DNA of 64,000 bases from Dicaeum eximium (Eukaryota; Chordata; Aves; Passeriformes; Dicaeidae). Under the pieces are notes generated by a model. That model worked only from the letters and a program-made list of their open reading frames with translations. It was not told where the DNA came from and searched no databases. The DNA is taken from the NCBI GenBank assembly GCA_013396995.1, contig VWZP01005252.1, positions 970,889 to 1,034,888 on the forward strand, given 5' to 3'. Of this stretch, positions 63,502-64,000 are shown piece after piece; the stretch's first letter is position 1, and each line of letters opens with the position of its first letter. The position numbers and the translations under genes were made by a program.

Positions 63502-64000
63502 CTATTAAAAAGGCATTTCTCTGCCCTCCTAATGAATCCAATCATTTTGATTTTCCACCTATATTCAGTCACTGCTGAAACTCCTGTAAGTTCCTGTTGT
63601 AGAGATCAGAGTAAAATCTGAAGCCAAGTTGATCCATGTGCTGAGGCGTAACCCAAGAGTTAATTATTTTGCTTCCTCTTTAAAAATGGGGTTTGCATTC
63701 CTGAAGAGCATTAGATTGATGACACTGATAAACTGAAAAGGGAAACAGGGGTAGAAGTAGAGAAAATAGGAATTTAAAATGGTTCAAGCACAAAAATACC
63801 TCATGCAGCACAATGCCTGGAGGACTATTCTGTCAATTAAAGAGTGTTCATCACTCACATTTTTTCTGCCCCAGACTTGCAATACATATCATGGAAAAGG
63901 GTTGTTGGTAAGCAATTATGTATTTACCAAAGCAGAGTCACAGAACTTATATTTAAGTCATTCAAAGATTTTCATAAATATTATCAATATATCTGGGGGG
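63502..64000. other. Noncoding stretch to window end
   Basis: AT-rich sequence after the CR1 tail. No gene, RNA or repeat is recognised. The window ends in GGGGGG. Confidence 0.6.

Noticed and set aside
1..64000. Known microRNAs, tRNAs, CRISPR arrays, bacterial operons, or a novel defence or mobile system
   Set aside because: I looked for these on both strands and saw none; the sequence is vertebrate-type noncoding DNA.

Overview
The window looks like nuclear DNA from a bird, probably a songbird. The evidence is the repeats: three CR1 LINE fragments, one of which (34,556-35,030) carries a 3' end of the kind common in passerines, plus one probable solo retroviral LTR. Recognised interspersed repeats cover only about 2 kb. 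There are no bacterial-type genes, operons, CRISPR arrays or insertion sequences. Two ambiguous bases (N at 19,964 and 49,323) point to a draft assembly.

I found no protein-coding gene, exon, tRNA, rRNA or known microRNA that I can defend. Every long open frame lacks a recognisable domain or plausible exon structure, and several overlap open frames on the opposite strand. I read the window as a gene desert or a very large intron. The nearest gene cannot be named from this sequence.

Layout. 1-17 kb: AT-rich unique sequence with a perfect 10-bp inverted repeat (1,278-1,300), a 34-bp tandem duplication (11.5 kb) and a degenerate CR1 tail (15.1 kb). 17-23 kb: a 140-bp T/G-only-like tract, a G-run cluster and an A29 tract. 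23-33 kb: several blocks that look like regulatory DNA, with retained CpGs and clustered transcription-factor-type words (23.1, 24.85, 28.5 and 31.8 kb), plus two CTCF-like words (31.3 and 33.2 kb). 34.5-35 kb: the youngest-looking CR1. 37-46 kb: further candidate regulatory blocks, including a palindromic POU octamer pair (46,268-46,283). 47.0-47.6 kb: the LTR candidate, minus strand. 51.2-53.2 kb: the strongest regulatory candidate (51.2-51.7 kb) and a homeodomain-type palindrome (53.07 kb). 62.8-63.5 kb: an old CR1 that still shows a reverse-transcriptase remnant.

If the window has a function, it is most likely long-range cis-regulation of a developmental gene outside it. That is inference from composition and motifs. 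One sequence cannot show conservation, and a multi-species alignment would decide it.
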